From NCBI GenBank assembly GCA_013365325.1, contig JABVXV010000167.1, positions 62,001 to 126,000 of the forward strand: a stretch of DNA of 64,000 nucleotides, given 5' to 3'. The notes beneath the pieces are model-generated. The model saw nothing but the letters and a program-made list of their open reading frames with translations, made no database searches and was not told where the DNA came from. Position 1 is the first letter of the stretch; each line of letters opens with the position of its first letter. The DNA is from Dipetalonema caudispina (taxonomy: Eukaryota; Nematoda; Chromadorea; Rhabditida; Onchocercidae). Shown one piece after another: positions 26,369 through 40,600 of the stretch. Both the position numbers and the translations under genes were made by a program.

Positions 26369-29300
26369 TGCACACTTTCTCAGCAAAATGAATGATGCGA
26401 ATTCAGTTAAAATTGTTTTTTCAGGTAAGAATTCGATTACTGATATTAGTAAAAGAAGAGAGAACGCAACAACTACAAGGCACCGGTAGCAGTAATTTTA
26501 AATTAATATGTTGGGTATACAGGCGACGCGCCTAAAAGACGCAATTTCCAGGTAAAGTAACGTACGTTCTTTATAGTCGAGCTTCTCCGACTCGTACCCC
26601 TGCAAACATAGGGATCAAACGATATCTTTCACTGTTTATATCAACTCTGTGTAATGACAACTGATGGTTGTGCCGAGACTAATTATCAAAATAGATATGT
26701 TTCGCATCTTAAAAATGAGAAACAGTACAAAATACAGCACATACAAAGACGTCTCTGAGCTAAAAAGTAATGTACAACATAATTGCCCTCCTGGCGTAGG
26801 AAAACACTGACAAGAAAATATTTAGTTTAAGAGAGAGATATAAAGTGATATTTCAAAGGTTCATTAAAAAGTGGACAGAATACGACATAAGAATCTGTGT
26901 GAGGTTGCCACGGTAAATATTTCGGCAGTGGAAGAAATAAGATTCCGATGGATTATACTTTATTATTTAACTCTAGAAAAGTTGTGGAGGTAAGTGAAAA
27001 TTTTTAAATGTTTTCAAAACGAATATAACGGATGGTTTGCGTTGTTTTAAAGTAATGTTAAGCGAGAAAAAAGAAAGACTGTGTGCGAAGTATGTACACG
27101 AGAGAAGCGATGCAGTGAAAAAAATGTAATATTGAACAAGAGCTATGAGCTTCCAAATGAAAATCGAGAGCTCTAAAACAAATTCTATAGAGATGGAATT
27201 CAAAGACCAAGCATTCACGTGACAGAAGAAATATACAGAAGGCGGCGCGCTTGAAATTACGGTTTAAGGACACTGGACAAGCAGTTTTAAACGTTTCTCA
27301 TCAGCTTAGTATATAAGTTAATAAACCATATAAAATATAAATACAACATCGCCAGAGCAAAACTGCCACTGCATACTACTATTCAATACACGATTGACAA
27401 TGGGATTGGGGAACAAGGCAAGGGAAGAATGGTATCATATGATGTAATATTTGTCGAATGATGAAATAATTATACTGACAAATAGATGGCAGGTGCACCA
27501 AACTAAAGAATATGAATGACACTAAGGTTGGGTTTCGGAACAGAGGAAAAGTAAAACGAAGACCGTATCAGTAACACGACATTGATATTAGCTCGGCTCG
27601 ACTTATTTGACAGATCATCAATGCGTAACTGCAATTCCAACAACTGACGATCGAATCAGTAAACTAACCGCATCACAACAAATAATTAATTAATTTGCTT
27701 CGTTCTACAAAAGGTATTTTAACTATATAAAAATTTTTATTTCTTTAACGAAAAATGAGACAGAGGGATAATGGAAAAGGAAGAAGCAGAACTACAAAAA
27801 CGTCTGGAAAGAAATTCTATAACAATCAACAAAATGGAATCTTCCAGTGCATGCTAACACTTTCGACATCAAAGTAAAAAAAAAATTGTATCTTACGAAA
27901 GCAGGTATTCCAAGTAATCATTAAAGATTTGATACCAAATATACAAAATTCCCGAAATTCCCAAGCATTCAAAAATATATTTCCAAGTTATAACTATCGA
28001 ACATCAAAGCTCAATTTACAGGGTTGAAACGATGACCATACTGGTTCGTTATCATTAATTTGTCAATCTCTTTTCCTGCAAACTTGTCAGTATTCACAGT
28101 CAGCCACCTGACAACTGACTCCTTATCAACGAGCTCATCATGAATAATTTATCAGTGCCATTTTCTACTATCCTATCAGTATACAGTCAATCATTTTAGT
28201 GGTATCCATCATTGCCTTGAATACTCGAAATTATGAAAGCAGTACTTTTTAATCTCTCATTTGAAGCAAGAGGAGAGAAAAAAAAGAACAGTACTCGGAA
28301 CGAACAATCCATCTTGCAAAAACATTTTATAATCGATTCGATCGATTCGCTTCAAAAAAAAAAAAAACTACTGGACCAGTACGTTGGTACGCAAATGATT
28401 CTGATTCATAATGCAATCAATCTGAAATGCTAGAGATGTTCAAGAGAAATAAAAGAAACGAAGGGAATCTGTTGCAACAGTAATGAATTGATCACTCTAA
28501 ATTATACGGACATCATCAACAAACAACTTTCTGTTATATGATACAACCAAAGCATCTCTGCTCCAAACTAATAATGAACAATAGCGAGTCTACTCACTGT
28601 CCCACCACAAGATGCATGGCGCAGAGGGGTAAAACCGGATCAACGATCACTAATTAGGAGAACATTCGGAACCCCATCTTCTGCTTGCAAATTGGCAACA
28701 GCGATAGAATATTCAAATAAAATGTTGTAGATACATGTCAGTGAATCAATTAAAATGAAATGACACCTCACATAGTACTGTGTAATGTGAGCAAAGGTCG
28801 ATGAGCAGAAATGGTAGATAGAAAAAAAAAAAAGAAAGGAAGTAGGGAGGAGGGAAGGAGAAGGAGGTTGAGGTATGCAGGAAGAAGTTTGAGATTAGGC
28901 CAACTTGAAGTTACAAAGAACGGGATCCTTGATAAGAAATATTGACAGATTAAAAGAAGAGAAGGGGAAGTGATGAACAGTTGTATTCCTCGTCGTTACT
29001 AATTCCAATTTTTTAAGCCAGCAGAGGAAACATCAGAAATCTAAAAGGAAGCTTCCCTCTTAAAAAGGAAGGATTATACCACCAATTCAGGTATTCTGCT
29101 TCGGAAGTTTCGTTCTGAATAAGCCATATCTGAGGGGGTGAGAAAAACCTCGATGGCCACAACACTTCAGCAGACGAATAGATAAATCTGTGAAATACTG
29201 AAAACTGCATTAAGTCACAAATGACCTACGCTTCATGAGGAGCTGGAAAATTGTAGACAATGTGTAATGAAACCCGTCTAACGTGATAATACACCGTACC

Positions 29301-31196
29301 TCAATAGGTGCCATCATAAAACGTTGATAAGAGAGCAGCTCACAAGACACCTCAATTTCACAATCATAAACACATGTCCACAGAAGTGCTTACCAACTTT
29401 CTCAGTTTTTTATTACAACCTGTATTTCTAGATCTGGTCGAAATGCAAGATCAGTACCAACGTTATAAAGGCCATGAGCAGTACTCAAAGTTTCAACGTT
29501 TTATAAGCCATCAAATTCTAATAAAAAATAAATTTCAAAATGTTATCTCACTAATAACCACTGATTTGAGGTTAATTATCATAAACAAAACAAACACGTT
29601 CATCTTGCCACAGCGTCTTGTGCTTCTCCAAAGAATAGTAAATATACGTTAAAGTAAAAGAAATCCTGCAGCAACATGATGCATCTCATCCTGAGTGTAC
29701 AATCCCGAAGTCATACTCTAAAACTGATATCTAACAATAAGTTATAATTAATAAATCAAGAAATTCAAAATATAAAAAGATGAGAAAGAAACGTTCATGC
29801 TCTTCCCATCCCTTTGACAACACCCCGATTACCCTGTTTTAGTGTTCCACCATTACAGCACAGCATCAACACTTACGCTTCCTGTCCATATCATTGCTAA
29901 TCTCTCGTAGTAGAAGTACCCATCCATCCATCTATCTCGAGGCAAAAATACAGCACATAGCAAACAAACTGCTGTTAACAAATTCTAATTACTTGCTAAT
30001 ACAACCTGCCTCTTTCCTTTTGCTGCTTTTCAGCAGCGACCCAAAAATTTGCGAGGTCAAACAGTAAAGCAAAAGAAGTAAAGTGAAAGACAAGAAATTA
30101 GTGCGTGAGTTGTTGCGTACGAGTGACGGTGCATACACAACAAACACCACACTATCACAGATAATGACAAGCACACACCGACTAGAACAGGTGGAACGCT
30201 CACCAAGCCATCACTATGAGCTTGCATGCGCTGATCTATTCGAATAGATGGCTCCTTTAATCTCTAGGAACTTACGACGCTAAGCTGTTCCTTAAAATGA
30301 ACTTCGCAATAAATTTGCACATGATAAAGTGGGAGAAAGAGACAAGGTGAAACAGTATGGGAAATCCGGATAAGCAGGACACTTGATAAAAACAAATGTT
30401 CCTCTTACCTTATTGTTTTTCACAATGTACAAAGGCATGTACAAACCAATCAGTTGAATTCAATTCGCATAGCGAACGAAAGTTATAGGAGGAAGTTGCA
30501 ATTGGGAAGTTGTTAAAAATTGAAAACTCGCAATCCATATGCATTTCCCGAGAACGATTACAGAAATTACCTGTATTATTTGACAAAAGTTGGCATTACA
30601 TGAGTAATTCGGGCTATTTGTTGAGTTAAGAAGATACATGAGGAAAACAGATGAAAACCAAGTCCGACAGGTCACTCAGGTATCCTATCCTGATGGAATT
30701 ACAAAAAACACTCTCGTCAGCAACATAAATTTGAAATATTCAGCTGGTCATAAATTGCGGTTGGACAAAAAAATTAAACAGCTGATAATTCACATGCTCA
30801 CAACGAGTAAAGAAGAGCTGGAAATGGGAATTCTATTGAATCTTAGCCAAATACCTCTTAGAACCCCAGCTGTCTGAAAAAGCCAAGGATATATTTCTCG
30901 CTGTCACTTGCAATCAAGCAGATGACTAACTAACTTCTATAACTATCTATTACGTCATATGTGAAACAACATGATAGCCTGAATAGCTCGACCAACGGTG
31001 AAACGATAACTTCCATAGCACAGAATTCAAGAATAGAAATTGAATCTTGTCCCAAATAAGAATGAACATCATTTCAACAAGACAAAACAACACAGATATG
31101 AAGAAATCGACAAAACCAATCAAACTTAAACAACCTATCGCGTGTCAAAAATGCTTTTCAACTAAATAGATCGAAGAAATGAGAAGAGAGAAGGAT

Positions 31197-31198
<2 letters not shown>

Positions 31199-31255
<57 letters not shown>
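31199..31255. repeat. (GA)28 microsatellite
   Basis: An uninterrupted GA dinucleotide repeat of about 57 bases. It makes two minus-strand frames of Ser-Leu repeats open, which should not be taken as protein. Confidence 0.97.
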
Positions 31256-31258
<3 letters not shown>

Positions 31259-31434
31259 GGTAACAAAAAGAGATAAACTAACTGACAAATGACTGGAAGG
31301 AAGAGATGACAGAAAAAGAACCATGAATAAATGTGATCTGACATAGAGACATCGGGTGATGAGATAGATTTTGATTGGAATGGATTGTCCATCATTAATC
31401 ACTATGTGACAGATGGTCAGAGATGACAGTTATC

Positions 31435-31467
31435 GTGTCTGTCTGTGTCTGTGTCTGTCTGTGTGTT
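31435..31467. repeat. TGTC/TGTG microsatellite
   Basis: An imperfect array of TGTC and TGTG units, 180 bases from the GA tract. Confidence 0.85.
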
Positions 31468-31629
31468 GCAGATTACGTCTTCCTGGTTGTAGCAACGAGA
31501 TTCTAACATCTTTCATCATTGCTTCCTCATTTACATCTTTTCTCCCTTTAAAAAAAATCCTTTAATTAGTTGCCGCATTTTGAATTATTATCAGTAAGTT
31601 CAATTCCTTTACTGCACTACACTTATCCT

Positions 31630-31677
31630 TACATACATATCCTTACATCTACATACATACATACATACATACATATA
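31630..31677. repeat. (TACA) tetranucleotide microsatellite
   Basis: A TACA repeat with one interrupted part at the left, then about six perfect units; third simple repeat within 500 bases. Confidence 0.85.
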
Positions 31678-33005
31678 TGCAAACACACTAATGATCAGTC
31701 AGTCCTTCGTTTCCGTCTCAATCTTTGCATACATTAAGAAGTGATGTTATTTGGGATGAGAGAGCAGATCGACTTTTTTCTACACTTTTAGTGATTTCAG
31801 ATATCCGATGCCGTAATGTTCCACAAAAAAATAATAACTGCCCTAAAATAACTTGATGAAACGTCGCTAAATTTTTGAGGAGAAAAAGTAATTTATAAAT
31901 AGAATATAATGGATGTAGCAGTTACCGCATAAAATCACTTACTTCATTTTAACAAGGGAGATATTCTTCTACTGATAGAGCACTGCAAAGTTCGAAGCGT
32001 TTGAACGCGACTAAATGACTGATGATAATGAAGAAATGGTTTTTGTTTAAGATCCCTTCTCAAATTAAAATTTTCGTTTCAAACTTAAAACTCAAAAAAT
32101 TGGAATGAAATATAAGGAAGTGTAACAAATCAAAACATCACTATTCGCTACCTACTGCGCATACTGTGAATGTAGCATCCTACTGTAGTTTTCATAGATA
32201 ATTTCCAGCAATCGAACAAAAATATTTATCTAACATGTCAGGAAAGCATAGAACAAAATAAGAAATAAAAGATTGGATGTGTGATAGTGATCAGTGTTTC
32301 CCTGATTTCGTGGATCATTTACGAAAATCCAGAAAATGTTGGAAAATTTCTCGCAATGCAAGCAGTTGCTTCAGTAAAGTCGTTTTAACAATATCTCAGG
32401 TATTAACATTAACATAAATATATGCATAAGTGCCTCTGACTACAGAACGGGTCCACTTAACTGAAAATGTTCCACTTCTATAGATATTCTATGTTCATGA
32501 TTTATCAGAATGAATCATTTCAGATTAGCTTCATTCTTTCTGATCATTTATAGCGATGGTAGATCATTTTCCAGATCGCTTAAACGATCTGTTTGGTTTA
32601 CGCTTTTGCCGTATTATGTAAATCAAGTATATTCATCATCTTTTGTTCAACACTTTTATCTCCAGCGGAAATTTGCACCGTGACTTACTGTAACTTCTGG
32701 AAAGTTTGGAAATGGGCTCTAAGAAACCATTGGAATTCGAAATGTAAGAAACCAAAAAAATTTAAAGTAAGGTTGTATGTTTCCTATGTTACTGAAATGA
32801 GCTATAACTGTTCCGGTGTCCTCTCTTCAAGATTTGCATATACTGAAATCAACTTAAGTGACTCTCTCCGTATGATTTCAAGACAATTTTATAGTCAAAA
32901 GAATGTGAATAAGAGAAGTAAAATAATGATAATATTTAGGAAAATGAAACTTTTATCCAGTAAATTTTATGCTTGCCGGGAAATAGGAAACATAGTTTGA
33001 AATGT

Positions 33006-33070
33006 TCGATTTTTTTCTTAGAGATATTCAGAAATGGTTCTGTAATGAGTCACCGATCAATAGTAGAAGC
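33006..33070. repeat. interspersed repeat, copy 1
   Basis: Shares about 45 bases at roughly 90 percent identity with 47192-47285 (core ATGGTTCTGTAATGAGT), then a second shared block CGATCA(A/G)TAGTAGAAG after a gap. It lies in a non-coding stretch. No terminal inverted repeats were identified. Confidence 0.7.
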
Positions 33071-34092
33071 ACTACTATACTACCTTGTTCTTTCTATAAC
33101 ATGGACACATTTAAACTCTTATAATTAAATATTTATATGCAGGGATTGTTTAAGCTTTTGCATGAAGGAAGAAAAATGGATGACATTCAGTTTAAGACTC
33201 TCTGCAAATTCAAGAAACTCATCAAATGTAACTGAAGTCAAAACTTCCTGGATGCATTACAACATTCGAATCTATCCAATGCAACTCGGTTACTGGACAA
33301 ATTCCCATGACAACAGCTACATCTGACAACCGCTATACCTCCTTGCACTTGGCTTTTCCTCATATTTTAAACTTTTTTAGATTATTCATGTTGTGTGATA
33401 ATACCAATTGTTGTTTAAGTCTCTTCTCATCAAACATCGTAATAAATTGCATACGAGTGCCTCGGTTTGCCAGCGTTATCGAACAATATTTTGATTCTTC
33501 CGACAGGCTACCATCTATCATTAATTTTCGATTTTAGGTGATTTCTTCCAATTAGCTGTAGATATTTGAATTTTATAATTCAGAAAATTTACGTTTGAAA
33601 TGATTCAATGAGAGGACGAAAAGAGACGAGAAACATGCCAGTTCCTTATGGACGCGGTACTTTTGTTATATTATGCGTATTCATTCATGACAAACTAAAA
33701 GATGAGAAACAAATTTACCTAAATACAGTACTCGAATATTAATTTACTCTGCTTCCTGTCGATAACGGTCCCTGTACCAACTACTCTACCCGTCGCTGTA
33801 GATACAATATCCCGTAATTGTTTTCAAATACTCAGTGTTTGCCGTGTGGTATAAAAAATGCAAACGTTTCAGTCGTTACAATGTAGCGTATTGAATGTAC
33901 TATACATTCCTAGACAGAAATTAATTCAAAAAATGCTACGATACAGGTCAATTAGTATTTTTATTTATAACTTTAGAACAATTGAGGTTTCAGGTCTAAG
34001 TTCAAATTATACCGCACTGAACCGATAAATTAGGAATCCTCAAAATGTAGTTTCCTTTGAATATTCCCTCTTCTAAACTTTGAATTTTATAG

Positions 34093-36645
34093 TACCGCTA
34101 TCATATCTATCGATCCGTCATGGAATACTGTATGTAACGCCTTGGTCATGGCGTTGTAAATTATATTGTAATGGTGCAAACTGCAAATACTGTTCATGGA
34201 AACCGTGGTCCCTGAAAGAACAGGCTATTCGAGGACTATATTCCTCATGGTTTGAGTCCTTTAAAATTATAATGATTAAAGTTTAGATTCCGTAATCTTT
34301 AATAATAAATGCTACAGACGATAACAATGCTATTACAGGATAACTGAAAACATTGTCGCGATGTCTCGACCAACTGCTAAAACATTCACTGATAATAACC
34401 TCATTGCGCAGTTCCACAAGTTTGTTTCGACATTTCTTAGAGCCAATCTTTCAATCGGTCATGAAAATCTAGATTTTATAAAGTTTTTAAGGAATTGAAA
34501 TTTCCTCGTTTTATTTCATCTGTCACGACTTCACTTCAAACGTCTTCCTTCTGAAAATGTTACGTTGCAGCGCAAATATATGTGCAGTCATCAATCTTCA
34601 AATGCTTGGTGAGCATGATTCTTGTGGACCGAAGCTACTTCCTTCGGGTTTCACATATAATCCAGAAATACTAATGCAGAATGGAAGTAAGCCATAGTAT
34701 GTCAAAGAAATTTTGCTACATTTCCTTAACATAAAGTATTTTCTGTCGTTTCAGTACAATTTTATAATTTCGTTTGGCCAGATTTCGGCACTCTTGGAAT
34801 TGACATTCTTTTGGATATTGTAAAAGTTGTTCACTGTTCTCTCAGAGAAGGTATGTCTATATAATATTTGGGAAGAGTTGAATTAATTGAAGTTATTCAT
34901 ATTTGAAATTTCTATTAAATGTTTTCATCTGTTAGGAAAGGTAGCAATACACTGTCACGCGGGACTTGGTCGTACGGGTGTTGTTATTGCTGCTTATATG
35001 ATTTGGGCCGAACATTCCACATATTCAGAAGCTGTCGGTCGTGTTAGAACTGCAAGGTACTACTTTCTACCGGTAAAAATCAGAGAACTGAAATTGGAAG
35101 ATTGATATGTAACTGAAATTAATGATAAATGAAATCCAGGATAATGAAAAATTTTTAAGCGACTCTCAAGTTTGAAACTGATAATCTCATTTAAGTCTTT
35201 GAAGAATCTTCAAATTAAATTCAAATTTGAATCCAATCTACGTGGAGGAAATATTTTCAAATTGATTTATACGGTAGGCCACATTCAGTGCAGAGCAGAA
35301 AACAGTTAAGACTGGTAAAGGATTTCGGAATGTTTTTGGAGAAATATGGTGCGGCTTTACCACAGACAGGAATGGTATACTTAAGTGATTACATACAAAT
35401 GCAAGTGAAAATTCTCCCCAGCAGTCAAGCCCGGAAGTATCACCATATTCCTAAGGTATAGCTTATTAATCTTCTGGTTGGTGATTAACAATTTTCAAAT
35501 AATGAATTGCAATAACGTCTAACCCCATGACATTCCTCAATATTCATTTTACAAAATCGAGATAGGAACTTTGTTTCGAAAGATTAACTGTAACTTACCT
35601 CGCACAGTAATTTATCGTGGGTGAAAGGTGTTGCATGTAACGATGGAAGAATTGCTGCTCGTTGTCCATGGTGAACTTGATGGAAGGACTAGACGGTGGA
35701 TTACAAATATTCTAAAATGCATATCAAGGATTGATCGAGAATTTCTGGAAAAGTGGCCCGCACGATTACCAATACCATCGTGAATACTTTTGTTTTCAAT
35801 ATTCGAATTTAGTACATATTCACTTGCGTCAACTCCTTTTCAATATCCTTAATCCTCAATATTCCATGAATGTACAATGCGGACTGATCCAAGTGAACCG
35901 AATTATAAGATGGTTGTTGCCAAGAAAAAAGCAATCTAAAATGTTAGCGAAATAGATGTGGAAATATTCTACATGCAGAGAATTTTGATAGTTAAAAATT
36001 TAGATTAAGTTCAGGATAATTAAGCCATATTCAGAATTCAGTTATATACAGTTTAAAATATTCAGGAAAGTGAAGTCACAAGAGATTGACATTTGTATAT
36101 GCGGAATAATGGAGAATTGTGGTGAAATATTGGATTCGGGTGGTAAAGACGCAAAAATAATCAAAGATGGTGCATTCAAAATGAATAATTGCACAAAATT
36201 TATACGTACTAATTTCCGAGGCAACATGCTTTTGTTGCTGCGAACGTTGGATCGGTTGATGCGTGCATTCATTAAACCAATCATTCCGAAACAAGAACTA
36301 CTTGACAATCTTCAACGAAACAACGATCATGCGGTATGTTGCATAAGTTAGCAAAAACGAAGCTCATGCGAATATTTCTAGAATTAAACCCAAACTTCAA
36401 TGAAAGCAATATTTGCAGTTAGGTATCTCAAGCAAAATGACAATGAAACATGAAACTTGCACCACACTGATGCCTTATTTCAGGACTGGCAGTGTTTGAA
36501 TCGTTACCTTCTGGTCACGATGGCATCATTAAGCAACGGCAATTACAGAAACATTGCAAAACTTATCAGCCGCTGGTACGTGGGTGAATCAGCTAATGAT
36601 GATGACATCACTGTCGCTCTGCAAAATCATCTTATGCGAGCTTGA
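34093..36645 (+). CDS. PTPDC1: PTPDC1-like protein tyrosine/dual-specificity phosphatase (first exon missing)
   Basis: The family is cysteine-based phosphatases linked in vertebrates to centrosome and cilium function. Exons: 34093-34249, 34339-34419, 34571-34686, 34755-34850, 34936-35056, 35278-35455, 35628-35779, 36066-36333 and 36484-36645 (stop TGA). All phases agree, giving 443 residues plus a missing short N-terminus. EQAIRGLYSSWITENIVAMS, INLQMLGEHDSCG and SGFTYNPE follow the PTPDC1 order. The active site is HCHAGLGRTG (C-x5-R) in the 34936 exon, then RPHSVQSRKQL. The C-terminal part (LDRLMRAFIKPIIPKQELL) matches the helical tail of PTPDC1. The long disordered middle of the vertebrate proteins is absent, so the protein is much shorter than the vertebrate form (about 750-800 aa). 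It converges on chitin synthase, about 1 kb apart. The start is not found; the first exon here needs one base from an upstream exon. Confidence 0.88.
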
Positions 36646-37626
36646 TGTCAATGCAATTAGTAACCGACATCATACTGTTCAATTTATTTCGAATTCCAGA
36701 TAATTTTAGAATTTCCAATTGCAAGTGCACTAGCTAATTAATTCTGTATGCCAAGAACTAGTTGGGTTTTAAGATCTTCTCCACCTTCCCACATCCACCA
36801 TGTGCACTTTTCTGGATTCATATTGCTTATCTTGCCGAAGAGGTACAGCCAATTCTTCTGTAGAGCAGACCTATTATATGATTTACTCAACTAATAATTC
36901 GAGCTAACTGTTATCATTTCCAAATTGTAGTAAGACACATCGTGGAATAAAATATAACATTCATTTTAAAACTATACAACACAACAACTACAACTGATAT
37001 GATTAATAGAAATCGAGAAACATAATACGGACATTTAAACATATTGAACATTGAATACATGATAAATGACTTGTTCAACCCTCTAACTTAGGTACGACCA
37101 TATCCTTTCCCCTGAACTTGGCACATATCAAGAAAGACATGGAAACTATTCATTAAGAGAAGCTTAAGAACAGTTAAGAGTGGAAGAGAAATATAGCAGA
37201 ATAGAACTAAAGTTTCGAAACTTGAGATACTACTGATCGTTGCACCAGTCTAGCTTGCTGAAGTTTGTAAAGAACGTTGCATGCATCATATGTATTATAA
37301 TGGATTCGGATGTATCCATCAGCTCCGTGCGCGTTATCATACAGCGTTGTATCAAACATCTGGCGAGCTAAAGCAGATTTTCGATGTAAAGAGAAGAAGT
37401 CAAAGGGGACACTATTATCATATCAAATATAATGGCTTGAACAGAATCAAACGATATCATAACTTCCAAAGCATGTAACCAGTAATTGCGTGCTGTATAC
37501 GGCCTCTCGAAGGCTAAATAGTTGCCAAAATTTCAACCATTGATTTCAGTCTTTTAGTGATTACGCTGCTGACCGATTGTATAATTAAAAACCATAAAAA
37601 TTACTGTGTAACACTTTTCATTTAAG
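36646..37626. other. Convergent 3' flank between PTPDC1 and chitin synthase
   Basis: About 1 kb without a gene. A plus-strand AATAAA at about 36945 is a possible PTPDC1 polyadenylation signal, 300 bases past its stop. Confidence 0.5.
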
Positions 37627-40600
37627 TTAAAGACAATAATCTATAAACAAACCATTTTCTTTGATTTCATTCTCATTCTCAGTATTTTTATTGCTGAAGT
37701 CGAAATCTTCCATGTTTGAAACCTGAAGAGAGAAGTACTTAGATATGGTATTGAATCAAACCCTACGCATTCTTTAACGGTTAATTTGTAAACATCCAAA
37801 GAGAAGGAGATTTTATTTTATTCAACAAATAATACGATGTTCGACAGAGAAATTTAAATGCTTGAAGTTGCTCTCAAAAGTCTACCTCACGAAAAGCACC
37901 AGCCAAAGTGTTGATCCTATGAGCAAACATGCCGCATGTCTGGACTACCAAGATTATCAGCAAGAATGCGATGATGAACAGTCCAATCGGTTCAACTTTC
38001 AATGGCTCATCAGTAAGTTCAAATTTTCCTGTCTTCTTACTCAACTTCGACCATTCAAAACCTTCTGTTAACATAACAATTAATTTAATTCAATTCAGCA
38101 ACGACGTTCTTTTAGAAAATACTAACGACAAAGTTTTGCATTTTCATAGCAGCAATTGAAAATAAAGTGCCAGACATCGATATGAACCATACCGCGTTAT
38201 GGAAACAGGTCACTATGGAAGTATAATATTAAATAAACAAGATTAAAATACCGGAATGTCATAGCAGAATTGAAACAAGTAAGAAGCACTTACCGTATGG
38301 CTTATATTGAAACGAAATTATTTCTTTGTGCTTTTGTATAAGAAACACTGCTAAAACCAATAGCCCATTGACGATCAAAACTGGAAATGCTATCCGATTT
38401 CTTAAACTAGCTAAATTGGCAACATCTCGTCTCGTTTCTTCCTCTGTGATTTCTAATGGCTGCAAAAATGTATATTACATCTGCGCATTCCTAAATCAAA
38501 TATATTTAGGCTGGACATATCTTAGTAAGTGCCCGACATTAGTGTATCTGTAACACGTAGTAATAGTAACAAGGAATTAGGTTATCCATCATATTGTTCA
38601 TTGGAAGTAATTTGGCGAGCAAGAAGAGGATTTGTTGATCGAATGGAAATGATAAAGTGATGAATGAGGAGGAATATCGAAATGTAACAACAATTGATTT
38701 AATCTTCATAAACTTTTTTGATGTCTATGTGACATCTGATCACTACTTAACGACCCACAGATCACGGAGGAAGATGCAAAAACTTGTCACTGCAAACACC
38801 ACTCACCTTACTTTTCATCATCCGATAGCTCTGATCATAAGGTTTTATTAAAGAAGTCGAGGTATACAAAAGTTCGCAAGAGAAACTTCAAATCAAATTC
38901 CCAATGTAAAAAATTAGCCGTATAAAAATTAAAAACATTTCACGATCCACCTGTAGTATCTTCACATTTTAAATGACTTTACTTTGAGGTATTGTTCAAC
39001 CATTCCATTCCAGAATTCATCTTCTGCTGCGTTCAACTTTCCACGACTACAAACTTGGAGATATTCAATATCCATCCATAGAAAACGATTCATGTTTTCT
39101 CTCGCGATCAGCGTTTTAAGTGGTGTTGAAGATGATGAGGATAGCAGAATATTCTACAAGAATTACTGTCAAACTGACATTCAATTTTCATGCAAGTAAC
39201 AAGAACGTTTACTTTGTCTTGCTCCATTTGATTGTCCAGTAGAGCTTGTGAAGCTGAGAGGACACGTACGTGCGTATGCGTCGTTGTCTTTGTATCGGAG
39301 TGAACAGAAGAGAAGTTAATATCTCGCTCCTACAGTTTACCATATAATAATGATCATCTGTTTCCAAATAAGCAAAGTTGATGAATGTGAGATCTTGATG
39401 AATGTTACTGCTACTGCTTCACTAACCTTAAGTTCCCGAAGTTCCATTTCTATATTAGCAACTTTTGTTTTAATTTCTTGTATTTCAACAGCAGCAGCAG
39501 TGGCAGTAATAGTGGTAGACCTCCATGATGGTGTTGATCTTACAAATTGAATAACTTTAAAAATTCCTAACCGTCGCAATAAATCAAGGGATTCGGTGTC
39601 GTTTGTGTGCTGAAATGTGATACTTTTCAATAATGAAGTAATCTAGATAATATAATGAATGTTAACAAAGATACTTACTTTACCGACGGCAGCTGACGCA
39701 GCTTCTCGCGTACCCCAGTTTATAACGTTCAAATTAATAAGTGTATAAAGTGCCATGAAGATGTATGTGCATGGTATCATCAGGAAAAATATCAGACCTA
39801 CAAAAACATATTTGTCTGTCAACATCTTCTTCTCCAGTATGCAGCATGAATAAAAAATGACCAAAAACACCGTTATACGTAATATTTACCGTAGAAGATG
39901 TTATGAAATTCCTGTGGATGAAAAAGTGCGGCCAAGACGAATATGCCTACCATACAGAGCAGGAAAACTGGCGTCGGAGAGAGTGCAGCTAAAAATGAAG
40001 TAAATTAGATCTTAGCGATAAGCGATATAACTAGACCAAGGAGTGTATCTACATGAAACATTTGATTGCTTGATAATTCAAAATGAAATTTACTTTCAAG
40101 GATTATCTGGTTGGCTGTGGCCACTGCGACAGCAAGCATCACAAAACCATACACCACAGAAATAAATTTGGCAAAAATTATCTGGTAATTCGAATCGGCA
40201 ACAAAACAGAGCACAATAAAAATGAACACAGGTAAAGAGTTGTACAGCAACATTTTGTCCGACTCTACTTCAAATGTGGCTACCTAAATCAACTAGTACT
40301 TTACCTTCACTTTTTTTTTTAACTTCACTTGAAGCAAATTATACCTCAAGATGATCAGTTACACTTTCTACCACTTTTCCCCCTTTATTAGGCTACTCTG
40401 AAGGAGACAAGGGTATCGTTTACTGTAGATGATTTCATTAGGTAATTCATCATCTCACTGACCACGTAAAAAAATATCGGCCTGAACTTATAAATCCATT
40501 CTACTTGTGCGCACCAACCCAAATGAAAAAGGAATTGTTTGCTGTCACTTCTTACTTGTATTTGATTTCAATAAAGAACTGCCTAAAGTAGGAAGAATAA

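Larger units (their letters stand above)
26369..34092. other. Long stretch with no recognised gene between PiT and PTPDC1
   Basis: About 7.7 kb. It holds the presumed PiT 5' flank, simple repeats at 31.2-31.7 kb and a dispersed repeat copy at 33006-33070. Open frames of 60-135 codons (for example 32593-33000 +) start at non-ATG codons or have skewed composition and match nothing I know. The missing first exon of PTPDC1 should lie in its right part. Confidence 0.5.

Noticed and set aside
31145..31402. Minus-strand frames with long Ser-Leu repeats
   Set aside because: They are simply the translation of the GA microsatellite.
32593..33000. 135-codon plus-strand frame upstream of PTPDC1
   Set aside because: It begins at a TTG, runs over intron-like sequence and has no resemblance to the PTPDC1 N-terminus or another family.
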